A stretch of DNA of 64,000 bases, taken from NCBI GenBank assembly GCA_033002965.1, contig JAURVB010012979.1, forward strand, positions 62,001-126,000. The letters are read 5' to 3'. Source of the DNA: Piper betle (lineage: Eukaryota > Streptophyta > Magnoliopsida > Piperales > Piperaceae). This document shows, one piece after another, positions 48,239 through 59,430 of this stretch; within the stretch, counting starts at the first letter, position 1; the number at the start of each line of letters is the position of its first letter. A program made the position numbers and the translations under genes. Below the pieces are notes generated by a model. That model ran no database searches and had not been told where the DNA came from. It worked only from the letters and a program-made list of their open reading frames with translations.

Positions 48239-48600
48239 CCTTTTTTTTTATATTTTGCAATCATTTTGTAAAGAGTGCCTCCGCTATTTTATATTTTACC
48301 GATATTCAACCAAACACCTTTTTATCGGTTATCCTTGTAATTTTATTTTATTTTTTCAATATAAAGGCTCATTATAATTTTATATTTTTCCAACAAAAAG
48401 GCTCAAAACATTTAGTGAAGACGACCGCTTTGTATTTTTCTAATATTTACCCAAACAACTTTTTATATGTTGTTGTAATTTTACATTTTCCTAATAAGAA
48501 GGCTCGGAATCCATTATAATTTATGTTTTTCCAACAAAAAGGCTTGAAAACTCAATTACGATTTTGCATTTTTCCAATGAAAAGGCTCAAATCTCTTTTA
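48239..48600. repeat. Degenerate short-period array with 'ccaacaaaaaggctc' core
   Basis: The words 'ttttccaacaaaaaggct', 'tttcctaataagaaggctc', 'tttccaatgaaaaggctc' and 'caatataaaggctc' recur every 40-80 bases, separated by 'attataattttat' or 'attacgattttgc'. At least six units are visible. The array is in kinase intron 1, close to exon 1. No function is implied by the sequence. Confidence 0.7.
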
Positions 48601-49179
48601 CATTGACAAAATTACCTCAACGAAATGTTGGAAAATAAAAAAGAGACGTTGATCCCTTTTTATTTTTTTCAAACTCTTAAAACAAAACTTCTCGCGCTAA
48701 ATGTAATGTTATCTCGTGAGTTATGTCACTTTTTATAATGAATAATAATAATAATCGGCTGCAAGACCTTACACCTAATTTGGCCTCCTATTTATTAAAT
48801 ATCTGCGATGACAATTTTAAAATTTTAATAATAAATAAGGACTTTTACAATTATAATAAAAAAATTGTGATAAAATTTTCTTATAGCAGCCAGCCAAACG
48901 CCCTCCCCCATTAAAATTAATAAAATCATTAAAAAATATAAAAGCTCACTTGTGGTGGTAACATTGGTGATCTTCCTCCTCACATGAAGAAGATGGAAGT
49001 CCTGGGTCGTGGAGATCAAATGGTCGGCGGCCCACTTGAGAGCGTGCTGGCTGCTCTTGTCGGCGCCGACGGCCACCACCACCAGGCCGACGTTCTCCCT
49101 CTTCCCCAGCACTCAACCAAACCCCACCCCCGCGTTTGTTCGCAGAGAGCAACGGCGATGGGGGCGGGTCGAGCTCCAT

Positions 49180-51533
49180 CAAAACCGCCACGGCCGCCGT
49201 GAACGGCGGTGGCGGTTACTTGCAACTTCCTCCCCCAACGAAGAGCAACGATTAACCAATGATTTGGTTTTAACGAAGCGTATTTGGCTGTCGTTGGACG
49301 TTTTTGCCGACTTGTTGGGCAAAGCATGCAACGTTTGATTTAGTAGATTTATTATGGTTTAATGCTTAGTTGTTAGGATTAACCGCTAATGATTAGATTA
49401 AATTAGTTTTTTTTTTAAAAATATTGATGTTTAATATTTTGGAGTAGTTAATGATGGTTGACAAAGATTGTGGAGCAAGTTTTTTAACTTAAACAGTTTA
49501 CAAGTGTTATTACCGTTTTGGACGAGGCAGACATCGAGCCATAATTGAAAAAATCGAAATTAAACGTTAAAAAGGAGTCATTGAATCAAACTGATTTATT
49601 AAAAATTAGACACGGTCCCGCCAAACCCCTCACCCATCTTCCCCTGTCTGCTAAAATCAACTGATTCTGGCCCAAGTCCACTCGGGTGAGAATCGATTCG
49701 TCCTAATTTTAACCTGGTTTTCTACAAAGCCGAATTAAATCGGCTGATTACGAGTAAAATCGGTAGCATTGACCAAGGAGCACTACAAGTTAATAGTTAA
49801 TTAATCTAAGGGAAAGATCTCATGATGTAGCTAGTTTTTATTTAGGTTGGATACAAATTGTCTATGCATTAAGAGCATTTTTATTACTTTTTATATGCAT
49901 TTGTTAAAAACTAGGTAAGATGTTGTGCTATGCGTGACTTGTACCAGACAAATCTTAATTTTATCGAATAATGCGATAGACTATACTAATTTAATATTTT
50001 AGATATAAATTGTGATTTATTTTAAAATAATATATTATTTGAATAAAAATATAAATTATAATTATTTAATTTGTTTGTCAAGACAATTAGAAGTTTGATA
50101 TTAGTTGGGTTTGAACCCGTGACATTATACCACTAAAAGATGCTTTTATAATTTTTTAAAAAAATGGTGGTAAACAAGATTTAAACTTGTGACCTTGTAC
50201 ATGAGGTATTTTTTTGTATTTTTTTAGATTTTTTATATTGATTTGTTGATTCTCTACTTTTAATTTTATGCCAAATAATTAGAAGTTTGATGTTAACTGG
50301 GTTTGAACCACGTGAAAGGTATTTTTATTATTTTTTAAAGAAATTGTGATTAGCGAGATTTGAACCTATGACCCTGCAAAGGAGATATTTTTTGTATTTT
50401 TTTAGAGTTTTTTATATTGATTGGGTTATTCTCTACTCTTTTTGTATTTTTTTATATTGATTGGTTGATTCTCCACTTTTAATCTTATTAAGTTCATCCT
50501 TTATTATTAACAAGAGTAGAAACTGAAAAATAACTTAATATATTTTTATGAGAAGTTTACAAAAATTTATAAGACGAGGGTGGAGAAGAAATTGATCTTA
50601 ACAATTAAAGAGTAATCAAATAAAATTTTACATGTCAAAAAATAAAATAAAATTTTACATCTATGATGCCCTTTTCTATAATTTTTTACCCTTAATAATA
50701 TTTAGATGTTCTTATACATCAATAAATGTTTATATGTCAAATAATGGTTGTGATAATAACAGTATTGATACATTAATGTATCCACAACATACCAACCTAA
50801 GAAAAATAAATAAGAGAGGCATTTATTTGATCATGCAAGTTCACATTTATTTTATTATTACATTCTTATTAGACAAATGTGTAAATCAATGTTAACTCCT
50901 TCACCTAGTAACCATATTCTTGTTTATGTTCCTGCTTCTATGCCATGATATCAGACCTATATATATAATACAAGTGAATGATAATGAAAAAAATATTAAA
51001 AACAACTACAATTCAAATACAATAACATTATCTTCAAGCATGCAACTAAGACAAATATATAACATTTAAAATTAGAGATTTTTTTTGTTGAAAAAATTAG
51101 ATAATGTTAGTAGGCTCTTAAATAAACCAAATCATTGAAGAAATTATAGAATACATCTAAAAAAAGCAAGAACAAACTAGTTTTATCCATAAAATTATCA
51201 TTTAAATTCTTAGCTTCTATTTAGGTGTCCAATGTTACTAACTCGAGAAACAAGAATTCCATGGTGAAGGGCATGTGAAAGTGAAACTGCAACATTCTAG
51301 AAGCATCCTTTCTCTTCCATAAACCCAATCTTCTTCCCCGCCATTTCTAGGGTTTTATCCTCTTCTCACCAACTCTGCAATCACCATTGAAGCCAATCCT
51401 CCCCAGGTTCGATTACTGCTACCTTCTCCTCCCTCCCTTTGCAGTTGGGTTCTCGAATCCGCCGAAAAGTTTGAATCTTTACCGCTTTTGCCTTCGTTTT
51501 GTTGGTTTTGTTCTCTGCAGGCAGGTCCTGCTA
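49180..51533. other. Divergent spacer between the USP-kinase and Cpn20 genes
   Basis: The first 200 bases would be the kinase promoter side and are moderately GC-rich. The middle is AT-rich and contains the tandem repeats at 50086-50485. The last 250 bases turn C/T-rich and end in a likely leader intron: 'ttctctgcag' at 51511-51520 sits just before the Cpn20 start. An open frame that extends upstream of 51534 to 51387 lacks Cpn20-like sequence. Confidence 0.45.
50086..50485. repeat. Tandem repeats of about 190 bp with B-box-like words
   Basis: Units begin 'aattagaagtttgat(a/g)ttaactgggtttgaacc' near 50088 and 50276 and continue through 'attttttaaa.aaat.gtg', 'a.gatttgaacctatgaccctg', 'ttttttgtatttttttaga.tttttatattgat' and 'gattctctacttttaat'. 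A third partial copy is seen at about 50438-50485. The 'gggtttgaaccc' and 'gatttgaacct' words resemble the tRNA T-arm (Pol III B box), but no tRNA fold surrounds them. A tRNA-related repeat is possible. Confidence 0.65.
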
Positions 51534-53169
51534 ATGGCGTCCGTGCAGTTTTCCGGCTCCTTTGCGGCCAAAGGGTTGGCTGCTTTCGAGGGTCTGCGGC
51601 CCTGCTCGGCGAAGGTGCCGTCCGTCGGGCCTTCCAGCGTTGGGTTCGGGAACAGGTCCTTCCGTGGCAATCATGTGAAAGCTGCTGCGGTTGTCGCACC
51701 CAAGGTCTGTTCTATCTGTGCTACTTCCACCTGTTGGTTCGTTTGTATACTGTGTCGACCTCTGTCAATTTGATAGTAGAGAAGCCGTTTGGCTCATGGT
51801 TATCGTCAAACTGGCAGCTTTCGACTTGATAATTTGATAAATGGTTGATTCTAAGTGACTTGCTTAGCTTTGTGCTAACTGTGTTTGTTGATAATAAGTG
51901 TAGAGCATTCAAACTTGCAGCTTTTTACTTGTTAGCTTGATAAATGGTTGGTTCCTAGTTAGTGCATATTATGGTCATTGATAGTAAGTGTGAAATGCAT
52001 AGGAACTTGCTGCGTTCTACGTGTTACTTTGAAAAATGGTTGAATCTAGATACCTGGCTATGTTTTTTGTCTGCTGTGTTTATTGACGTTAAGTGTGAAG
52101 ATCAAAGTGTAAGATTATTCAGTATGTAGGATTTTGGCTGAACTGATGTTTATTGGAGTGGTTTTACTTCCTTTTGCTGTTCAGTACACGAGTATAAAGC
52201 CATTGGGTGATAGAGTACTTGTTAAAATTAAGACGGTTGAGGAGAAAACTCTTGGTGGAATCCTTCTTCCTACAGCAGCACAGACTAAGCCTCAAGGTGG
52301 TGAGGTAGTGGCTGTTGGTGAGGGCAGGACTATTGGGAAGAACAAGGTGGACATCAGTGTTCAGGTATCTGAGGCAGATATTGACGAAGCAATTATGAAA
52401 AGATATATGTTCTGTACATTCGTTTTATTTGCTATATTTGGTTTTGTTTCTTTTTGTGCATTTTATCTGTGAAGTTGTATGTAATCGCTACCTTCTGGTA
52501 ATCCTATTGGTAGGATAAAGTTTGATAAGTGACATTTGTCATGGCAGACTGGTGCCCAAGTTGTTTACTCCAAATATGCTGGTACAGAAGTGGATTTCAA
52601 TGGAACTAGCCATCTACTGCTGAAAGAAGACGATATAGTAGGCATTCTTGAGACTGATGATGTGAAAGACTTGAAACCTCTCAACGATCGTGTTCTCATT
52701 AAGGTTAGTTGTTAGGATGGACTTGCATTACCGGGTGATCTTTGACATCCTGAGCAACAAGGGAAGGGGTATAATATCACACATCTAGAGTTGGTTAACA
52801 TTTATTGTGCATTTTGAAATAATCTTTACTGCACCTAATGTGCAGGTGGCCGAAGCAGAAGAGAAAACTGCTGGTGGCTTGCTATTAACTGAGGCCACAA
52901 AAGAGAAGCCCTCCATTGGAACGGTACTTTCTCTGTTAAATGAGATTCTTGTTGTTCATCAATCGGCTTACAGTTAAACTGGGTGTTATATGCAGATCAT
53001 TGCAGTAGGACCAGGGCCATTGGACGAGGAGGGTAACAGGAAGTCACTCTCAGTAGCTCCTGGAAACACAGTGCTATACTCAAAGTATGCTGGCAATGAA
53101 TTCAAAGGCCCCGACGGGGGAGAGTACAATGCATTGAGAGTGTCAGATATAATGGCAATACTCTCCTAG
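51534..53169 (+). CDS. CPN20: Chloroplast 20 kDa co-chaperonin (Cpn20/Cpn21)
   Basis: Five exons: 51534-51704, 52185-52364, 52548-52703, 52846-52923 and 52996-53169, all in phase 0, giving 252 aa, as expected for the family. Exon 1 is a Ser/Ala/Arg-type chloroplast transit peptide ending near KAAAVVAPK. Two GroES (cpn10) domains follow in tandem: the first from YTSIKPLGDRVLVKI and the second from LKPLNDRVLIKVAEAEEKTAGG. GGILLP and GGLLLT mark the mobile loops that contact Cpn60. Each domain ends with a VxxxDIxxIL-type strand (DDIVGIL, SDIMAIL). The protein caps the plastid chaperonin barrel and assists Rubisco folding. Frame and splice sites are intact, which contrasts with its neighbours. 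Intron 1 holds three tandem repeats. Confidence 0.97.
51815..52108. repeat. Three degenerate tandem repeats in Cpn20 intron 1
   Basis: Units of about 92-103 bp start near 51815, 51918 and 52010. Each has '(c)(a/t)gc(g/t)tt.t(a)c.tg', 'ttgataaatggttg.(a/t)tc(c)tag' (third copy 'ttgaaaaatggttgaatctag') and 'ttgata.taagtgt(a)ga(a)'. Copies are diverged. The intron has grown by an old duplication; no coding content. Confidence 0.7.
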
Positions 53170-53867
53170 TTGGTGCAGTGTTTAACTTTTGGTTGGCCCA
53201 AGTGATCATTGCTGGAATTTTGATAGTTTTGCTATAAAAATTTTGGGTAATCTATGCAAATTTGATCTGTACTTCACCAATGTTGGTGCTGTAAACTTCC
53301 ACGGATTGAAGGCATATTTCCTGTGATGTGAGTTCAACTGGAGGATTGGTGAATGCGTCTCGAGTCATAGTCTCATATATATATATGACCATTCAACTTA
53401 AGTGCCATGCAAGGTGCAAAGCAAAGAATGTTAAACTCATTTACCATGGAGCTCAATGATAGTGCATTTTGCAGCGAGGTATTAACTGCAACTTTAGCAG
53501 TAAATCCAAACAAAGGGGCGAAGAATTTGTGCATTAAGCTCCTGCCATCATATTTCGTTCGGAGGTTGTCCAATGTTTTGTGTTTAAGGGCACTGTCATT
53601 TTACAAGCAAAAGCTATTTTTTCTGGTGTCAATTCGGCATCGAAATGAATTTCAACAAGCCTCACAAAATTTCGTAACTGTTCACAGTGAGACAGTCGCT
53701 ACGTACAAATCAGTGGCATTCTTAAAATATATTCTTTGTTCGTGACATAATGTCGTAACTGCTATCAACTTTTGATTCTTCGGTATTAGCGATAACCAAG
53801 AGTTACCTCAATATTCTTCAGCATCAATAATAATTCAAGGTAGCCCATATAAACTTCCAACAAACTG
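53170..53867. other. Convergent spacer between Cpn20 and the CCCH gene
   Basis: About 700 bases that should contain both 3' UTRs. A TA run lies near 53376-53387. An open plus frame at 53407-53745 has no recognisable product and is probably chance. Nothing else supported. Confidence 0.4.
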
Positions 53868-56443
53868 TTAGTCATGCAGCCATCTGCATGCATCTCCATA
53901 TCGACACCTTCCTTGCTGATAATAACGGCATCTAGTTGGTTGCTGTTCGCGCTCCCCTACCACCGTTGAAAACCTGTTCAAGTTCTGTAGTGGCTCCCCA
54001 GCTGGAAAAGGAGGATTATAATTCAAGAATGGTGAACGGTGAAAATGCTGAGGACCTCCGGGAACTCTATACTTTTGCCAAGAAGGATGATTTGGTCTCT
54101 GTTGATGGTGGACATTGTGTTGTTTTGGAACTTGACTGGTAACAAGTTCTTTAGCGCGCATGTTCAGACTTGCACTTGTATGTGAAATATTTTGATTTTG
54201 GCCACCTCTCATTTTGGTTGTGTCGACTGATCTGGCTATCGCTTGTAAAACTTCATCACTCACTCTTGCTTTTATCCTGAAAAATGTGAAGAACACAGTG
54301 AAATTGCATGAACCATTAAAAAATTACTCCACAATTTTGTCAAATGAACATTAGAACATACTCCGGGTTCATAACCACAGAGAACAGCAATTGTGCAGGA
54401 CGACACATTTGCTATGTGAGTTATCCTATGCAATATAAAAACATATCTGAGGTTTTTTATTTTGTTGAAGATGCTGGAAGATCAAGGTTTCCCTACCTAA
54501 TCTTTCCAAGGGTTCTCAATTGCTTCTTTTGCAGCCTCTCTTCTCTTGAGAATCTAGCAAGGTTACCTCTTGTGTGTTTATCAATTATAACTTTTTTTCT
54601 TTGCTCTTCATCACGCCATCTCTATGGTTGAGAAGGGAAAGTTAGCATTCTAAAGGAAGACGCAATACAAAAGGTCTTAAATTTTTTAAAGTCCTACATA
54701 ATATTTAAGAAGCAGTATAATTTAACATTTGAGAATACCTGTCTCCATGTCTGCATCTTGTACAAGTTTCTACCCTTTATAAGGAGAGGATGAAGGGGAG
54801 TTAAAGGCTTGACTCCTTTGCTCCACAAAACTTCAATCTAATTGTGGACACAAATTCAGAAAAAGCCACTGCAATTAGAAAAGAAAGTATACACCATACG
54901 ACGGCCTTCTTTGGTCCAAAATTTTTAAATTATAGATAAGCACACTTCCAATATAAGAAGCTTTACTGTAAATGTATGCTGTTGTTTAGCAGCACCATAG
55001 CTTTCCTTTACAATCCGTCCTGCAACCATCCTCTCACCACATGGGGTGCCAACGGCACTTCTAGTCACTTTGCTGTACCTGGAAAAACAAGATTAGATGA
55101 GATGAGTGAGGCTGAAGTGAGATGTGAACCATGATTACTTCAAAATTTCGATGGCCTTCCTTTCGTAAATCACATTAACCAACTACATGAAATAAGACTA
55201 CAATAAAGGAAAAGAAATTACATATCATAAACCATTTGCTTGAACAAAACTATGTCCCCAGTGCAAGCATCACCTGCATTGGAACATAAAGTAAAAACAA
55301 ACTTTTCAGGTAAATCACTTCAAAAGCATCCCAAACATTGCTCAAATATTAACATCTGAAGAATTAACATTTCAAGAGTTAACCATGTTCACCTTTGCAG
55401 TTGACAACAAAACTGGAGATAGGATATTTATCCTCTCCACCTCCATATTTGATGCTGCAAAGAAAAGAAAATACAAACTTAAGCAATGAATGTTCATAAC
55501 CTTAAAAATCGCAAGCCCGGCAAATTAATAAGTCACGAATGACCAATTCACAACAACATACAAGAACGAGCAAAACATATTAAAGAGGCTGAAAATTTGA
55601 GAGCGATGGTATTTACAAATGACCATTTCACATCAGCATACAAGAAGCTTGAAGGAAAAAGAAAGCAAACCTGAGATGCTCCTTGATTCGAGCAATAAGA
55701 ACCTCCTTCTTCCCTGTCAATCTTAATCCATGTTTCCTCAAATAGAGTTTGCAGTCATCAAGTTTAAGTTTTTCAAATTTACCATCTGTTGCAACATTAT
55801 TCCATAGCTTCAAAACTTACCTTTATGCAAAAACAGTAGAAAACAAGAAAGGCCATAGATGATACAAATACACTTATTATTAACTCGGAACCACACTGGT
55901 ATAGCAGTCAGCTCACTGCTCTCAGATCTTGTAGAGCATTCAAGATTGATATTTGTTTGTTAGCTCTTCCATCATTTCAATCTTACCAATGCAATCTAAA
56001 AAGTTCAAAATAAAAAAGCAAAAAGTATGAGAACATCTCACCTTCAACGATCCTCGCAACAATCACAAAACTTTGCTCGTCGTCGGCATTGAGCTTCGGC
56101 ACCTCGACATCACACTCCACCAGAACCTCCCCATCGCTCCCCAAATCAACCACCCCCACTCCACTGCCACTCCCAACAAACCGGCAAAAGCCAATCAGAT
56201 GCCCCAACCTTTCAAAACCCGAAACGGGCACAAAACCGACACAAGAAGGCGATCAGAGACAAACCGAGAGCCGGAGGCCTTCCCAACCGAGAGCTGGGAG
56301 GGAGCAGACTCCGCCTCTTGGACGACGTCGAAGGTCGGATCATCGCCGGAGTCGTCGCTGCCGTCGTCTGTGGAGACCCATTCCTCCGACTCCGAGCTTG
56401 AGACTTCGAAATGGATGCCTTCCATGGCGGCTGTTAGCACCAT
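53868..56443 (-). CDS. SAP plus CCCH zinc-finger protein (zinc finger CCCH protein 62-like), frame broken in exon 1
   Basis: Eight minus-strand exons: 56443-56042, 55785-55671, 55454-55393, 55273-55222, 55078-54967, 54837-54739, 54621-54497 and 54276-53868. An acidic N-terminus (SSSESEEW, DDGSDDSGDD) is followed by a SAP domain (LDDCKLYLRKHGLRLTGKKE, KEHLR), a DNA/RNA-binding helix-extension-helix. The middle part (GERMVAGRIVKESYGAAKQQ, then IEVLWSKG and PLHPLLIKGRNLYK) is conserved in plant CCCH62-like proteins. A C-terminal CCCH finger has spacing C-x7-C-x5-C-x3-H and ends RWLHD. The protein is probably nuclear and nucleic-acid binding; its exact role is not known to me. Exon 1 needs one frame change near plus 56230: SDRLLVSVLCP in one frame, GFVPVSGFERLG in the next. 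Either a missing base or, less likely, an unrecognised small intron. Other junctions keep phase. A second ATG lies six codons in (56425). Confidence 0.88.
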
Positions 56444-56513
56444 TGCGGGTCGGAGAAGACGATCCCTGCTGTCGCCTCCTTCTTCAACCTTGGCACGTAA
56501 GCTCCAACGGCGG

Positions 56514-57151
56514 TTTGGTGAAGGCGAAGGAATTGGGATTCCATGGTTTGCCGAAGTATCTGGAAAATGTGAAATTTGGATAACAACAAAAGGGAGGGAA
56601 TAGGAAAAGAATATCTCTCGTTAAGGGCATGATGAAATAAAGGGTAAGGGAAATGTTCCATTTCAACAATTATTCCCACAAATATACAAATAACAAAAAA
56701 ACAAGATAAAAAAATTCTTGGCTATTTAAAAAAATGATTTTATTGAATACCATCTTATTTATTGCCTCTACAAAATCTCTTTCAGTATATTATTTAAGAG
56801 TGTCTCCTCGTATGGATGATAATTCTTAACATTTGGTGATGGCAAAAGAATTAGGATTCCATGGTTTGCCGAAGTATCTGGCAAATGTGAAATTTGGATA
56901 ACAACAAAAGGGAAGGAACAGGAAAAGAATATCTCTCGTTAGGGGCATGATGAAATAAAGGGTAAGGGAAATGCTCCATTTCAACAATTATTCCCACAAA
57001 TATACAAATAACAAAAAACAAGATAAAAAAAATTCTTGGCTATTTAAAAAAAATGATTTTATTGAATACCATCTTATTTATTGCCTCTACAAAATCTATT
57101 TCAGTATATTATTTAAGGGTGTCTCCTCGTGTCGATGATAACTCTTAACAT
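56514..57151. repeat. 318 bp tandem duplication over the 5' flank of the CCCH gene
   Basis: Copy 1 is 56514-56831 and copy 2 is 56832-57151. They match almost base for base, including 'tttggtga.ggc.aa.gaatt.gg', 'ccatggtttgccgaagtatctgg', 'aggggcatgatgaaataaagg' and 'gtgtctcctcgt', with about ten or more scattered differences. Copy 1 begins 70 bases upstream of the CCCH start codon, so the whole proximal promoter and leader are duplicated. High identity indicates a fairly recent event. Confidence 0.92.
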
Positions 57152-58973
57152 ATATATAGCTTTCAACTTATTATTGGTAGAACTATATTTTTTTATTTTG
57201 ATGATTTAGGTAAATCAATTTTCTACTAAGTTAAAATTTTAAGAATAAATAGATTTGACTTATGTGACTTTATATAAAATAGAGTTTTTTTTTTGGCTGA
57301 CATAATCTTAGCCTTACAATTAGTTATTATTTTTAAGCAAATCTTGTATACGATACATAAAATTCTTTTGAGCAAATTTAACTTTGAATTTTTTCATATT
57401 TAAGAAACATTAATTCAACTGAACATTTTTCTCTGTTAGAAATAAATTGTAACTTATTTGCTATAAATTTTATTTCAAAAATAAATGGTTATATATATAT
57501 ATATGTATGTATATATATAGAAGGTAACACTTTAATAGGTGTACATCTAACAACATCATGCACTTGCTCGATTGTTCTAATTCCTAAGATCTCGAAATTT
57601 TGTGTGTTCATAAGTTGAAACGTGTAATATAACCTATTTTCAAACTATTTAAATACTTTAAATAATAAAAATAGTATTGTTTATATGTGTGGCCTGTTTT
57701 TACCTTATTTCTTAATTGGTAAATCAGAATATAAATTCCTTGGTCTCCCCTCTTAAAATATTCATTATCATTATTATTATTATTATATTAAAATTTTATT
57801 ATAAAAATATATTAATCATAAAAATATAAATTAAATTGGCAAAAGTTCGAACCAAATTTATGCGTTTATTCATTGTCTAAATTCTTGAGGGTTAAGTGAA
57901 GTCGAAGCGTATAAATTAAAAAAATAAATGTATTATTAAAACTATAATTTAATTATGAGAATCTTTATTATGCGCTTAAACGGGTACATGCCACGTGGTT
58001 ATAGCTTTTGTGAACTTAAGAAAATTGTCTCTGTCAGTTTCTAATCATTCTTATAAGCTACTTGTTAATTTGAGCTGACATAAGCTAAGCATTAAATAAT
58101 TATTTTTTATTTGTGAAGTTAAATACTTATTGCAATTGAAAGCCACCATATTTTTAGACGAGTAATTAAATAGTTGAAAATCACAAATATTATTTATTTT
58201 CGATAAAATTTATTTATGAAGCTTAAAAACATATTAGGAAATCTTCTCCCAACATAGGCCCATTAGCTCTCTAGAAATATGTTTACGCCTTTTATATTTT
58301 GTAAATGTCTCAAAGCCCATGCATGATACACATTATGCCCTAGTAAAAAATATATGTATGTTGAAAAAAATAATTATATGTATGTGGATCCCAACAATAG
58401 TTTAGATGGTATTATTTGTGGGTTTTTTTTCCAAGTTGTATTATTTTTTATTACAATTTGATTTTGATGCCCCCGTTCTCTTGTAAATTGTTTTTGTTAA
58501 TTTAGTATTCTTCGTATTTTTCAATTTTTTTCTTTATTTGTAGAGGAATTACATGAATTTGTGTAATAATAAGCATCTAATTTGTTTCCAAATGGGATTG
58601 TTAATCAAGCTAATTCTAGTGAAGATTGTTCATTTGTCTCATCTCAACTAGTTAACTCAAATTTAATTTAATTTAATCATTTGAAAATCCTATTTAAGAC
58701 TCTTAATTAATTTACTTTTAGTACAATTAGATGTAAATCCCGCATTTTATTTTGACCAAAAAAAACTTAAAATTGAAAATTAAAGCTCAATGGAGCCCTT
58801 TAGCCTTGTGCAGTACATCCGAATCTTTCTCATTTAATTTAATTGAGCAACTAATTTCTAAACCTCAACATCAAATGAATAAAACTATAGAAATATAAAA
58901 ATACATTAGCATATATTATAGAAATCCTATTGATAAATGTGTAAAACAAAAAAAAATGAGACTATTAACCAAG

Positions 58974-59430
58974 CGTGAGATCTCTAAATTTAATCTTACA
59001 TTTAATATTTATTAACAAAAGATCTTATTTATAAGTAGGAATAAATTATATATCTTTAATTTGATTAACTATTTTTTAAGAAATAACTTAGTCAAATATG
59101 TTACACATTGGCCCAAGTCATTATAAATAGTATCAAAACCTTCTGGTTCTATATTAAATAATGGGTTGAATTAAGAACGTTATCTAAATTATTGATCACA
59201 AGTCAAAGAAGGTCGTTGGGCTGAAGATAGTAACAGGCCAGGTGTAGGAATTTTACGAACAAAATTTTCTAAGGTGGGTAGATTGTGAAATCTATCAACT
59301 TAGTTCAATATCTAATACTTGCTAGGGCAAAATCCTATTTATAAATAGAAATAGACTATATACCTTTTAATTTGGTTAGCCATTTTTTAAAATATAAGTT
59401 AAGTCCGTTATATTCTACTTTAGGCTATAT
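58974..59430. mobile_element. TRIM-like element, copy 2
   Basis: Terminal direct repeats are seen at about 58974-59104 and 59285-59425: both start 'tg(a/tga)(g/a)atct', pass 'tatttataa.tag.aata..ctatat', 'tttaattt(g)gttaac/gcca' and 'ttttttaa.a.ataa.tta' and end near 'tgttaca/cgttata'. Just after the first repeat, 'agtatcaaaacc' resembles a tRNA-Met primer-binding site (tggtatcagagcc). Upstream of the second repeat is a purine-rich 'aaggtgggtaga'. This architecture, about 450 bp without coding sequence, fits a terminal-repeat retrotransposon in miniature. Ends are approximate. Confidence 0.55.

Larger units (their letters stand above)
40872..49179 (-). pseudogene. Damaged USP-domain receptor-like cytoplasmic kinase gene
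   Basis: Minus-strand exon blocks: 49179-48950 and 47140-47044 (universal stress protein domain start, VGLVVVAVGADKSSQHALKW), 46719-46633 interrupted and resuming at 43804-43792, 43620-43431 (DVPTSVSKLAPDFCSIYVIV), 43352-43321, 43051-42502 (Ser-rich linker), 42113-42048 and 41600-40872 (kinase). The kinase block has [24 protein letters not shown] and ISDVGLSRL, where DVG replaces DFG as often in this family, and GTFCYIDPEYQ. Missing are the coiled coil, the glycine-rich loop and the VAIK lysine, for which I find no exon between 41600 and 42502. A 2.8 kb LTR-like insertion splits the third block. The frame also breaks inside exon 1 (near 49105, a run of four G) and apparently at the exon 2/3 junction. 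Intact relatives are USP-kinase proteins, some with U-boxes. As read it cannot make a full active kinase. Confidence 0.8.

Noticed and set aside
50100..50370. Possible tRNA genes at 'gggtttgaacccgtgac'
   Set aside because: No acceptor stem or anticodon arm pairs around the T-arm-like word; treated as part of a tandem repeat.
56073..56603. Plus-strand frames of 164-176 residues
   Set aside because: Antisense to CCCH exon 1 and its leader; Ser/Thr/Arg low complexity, no domain.
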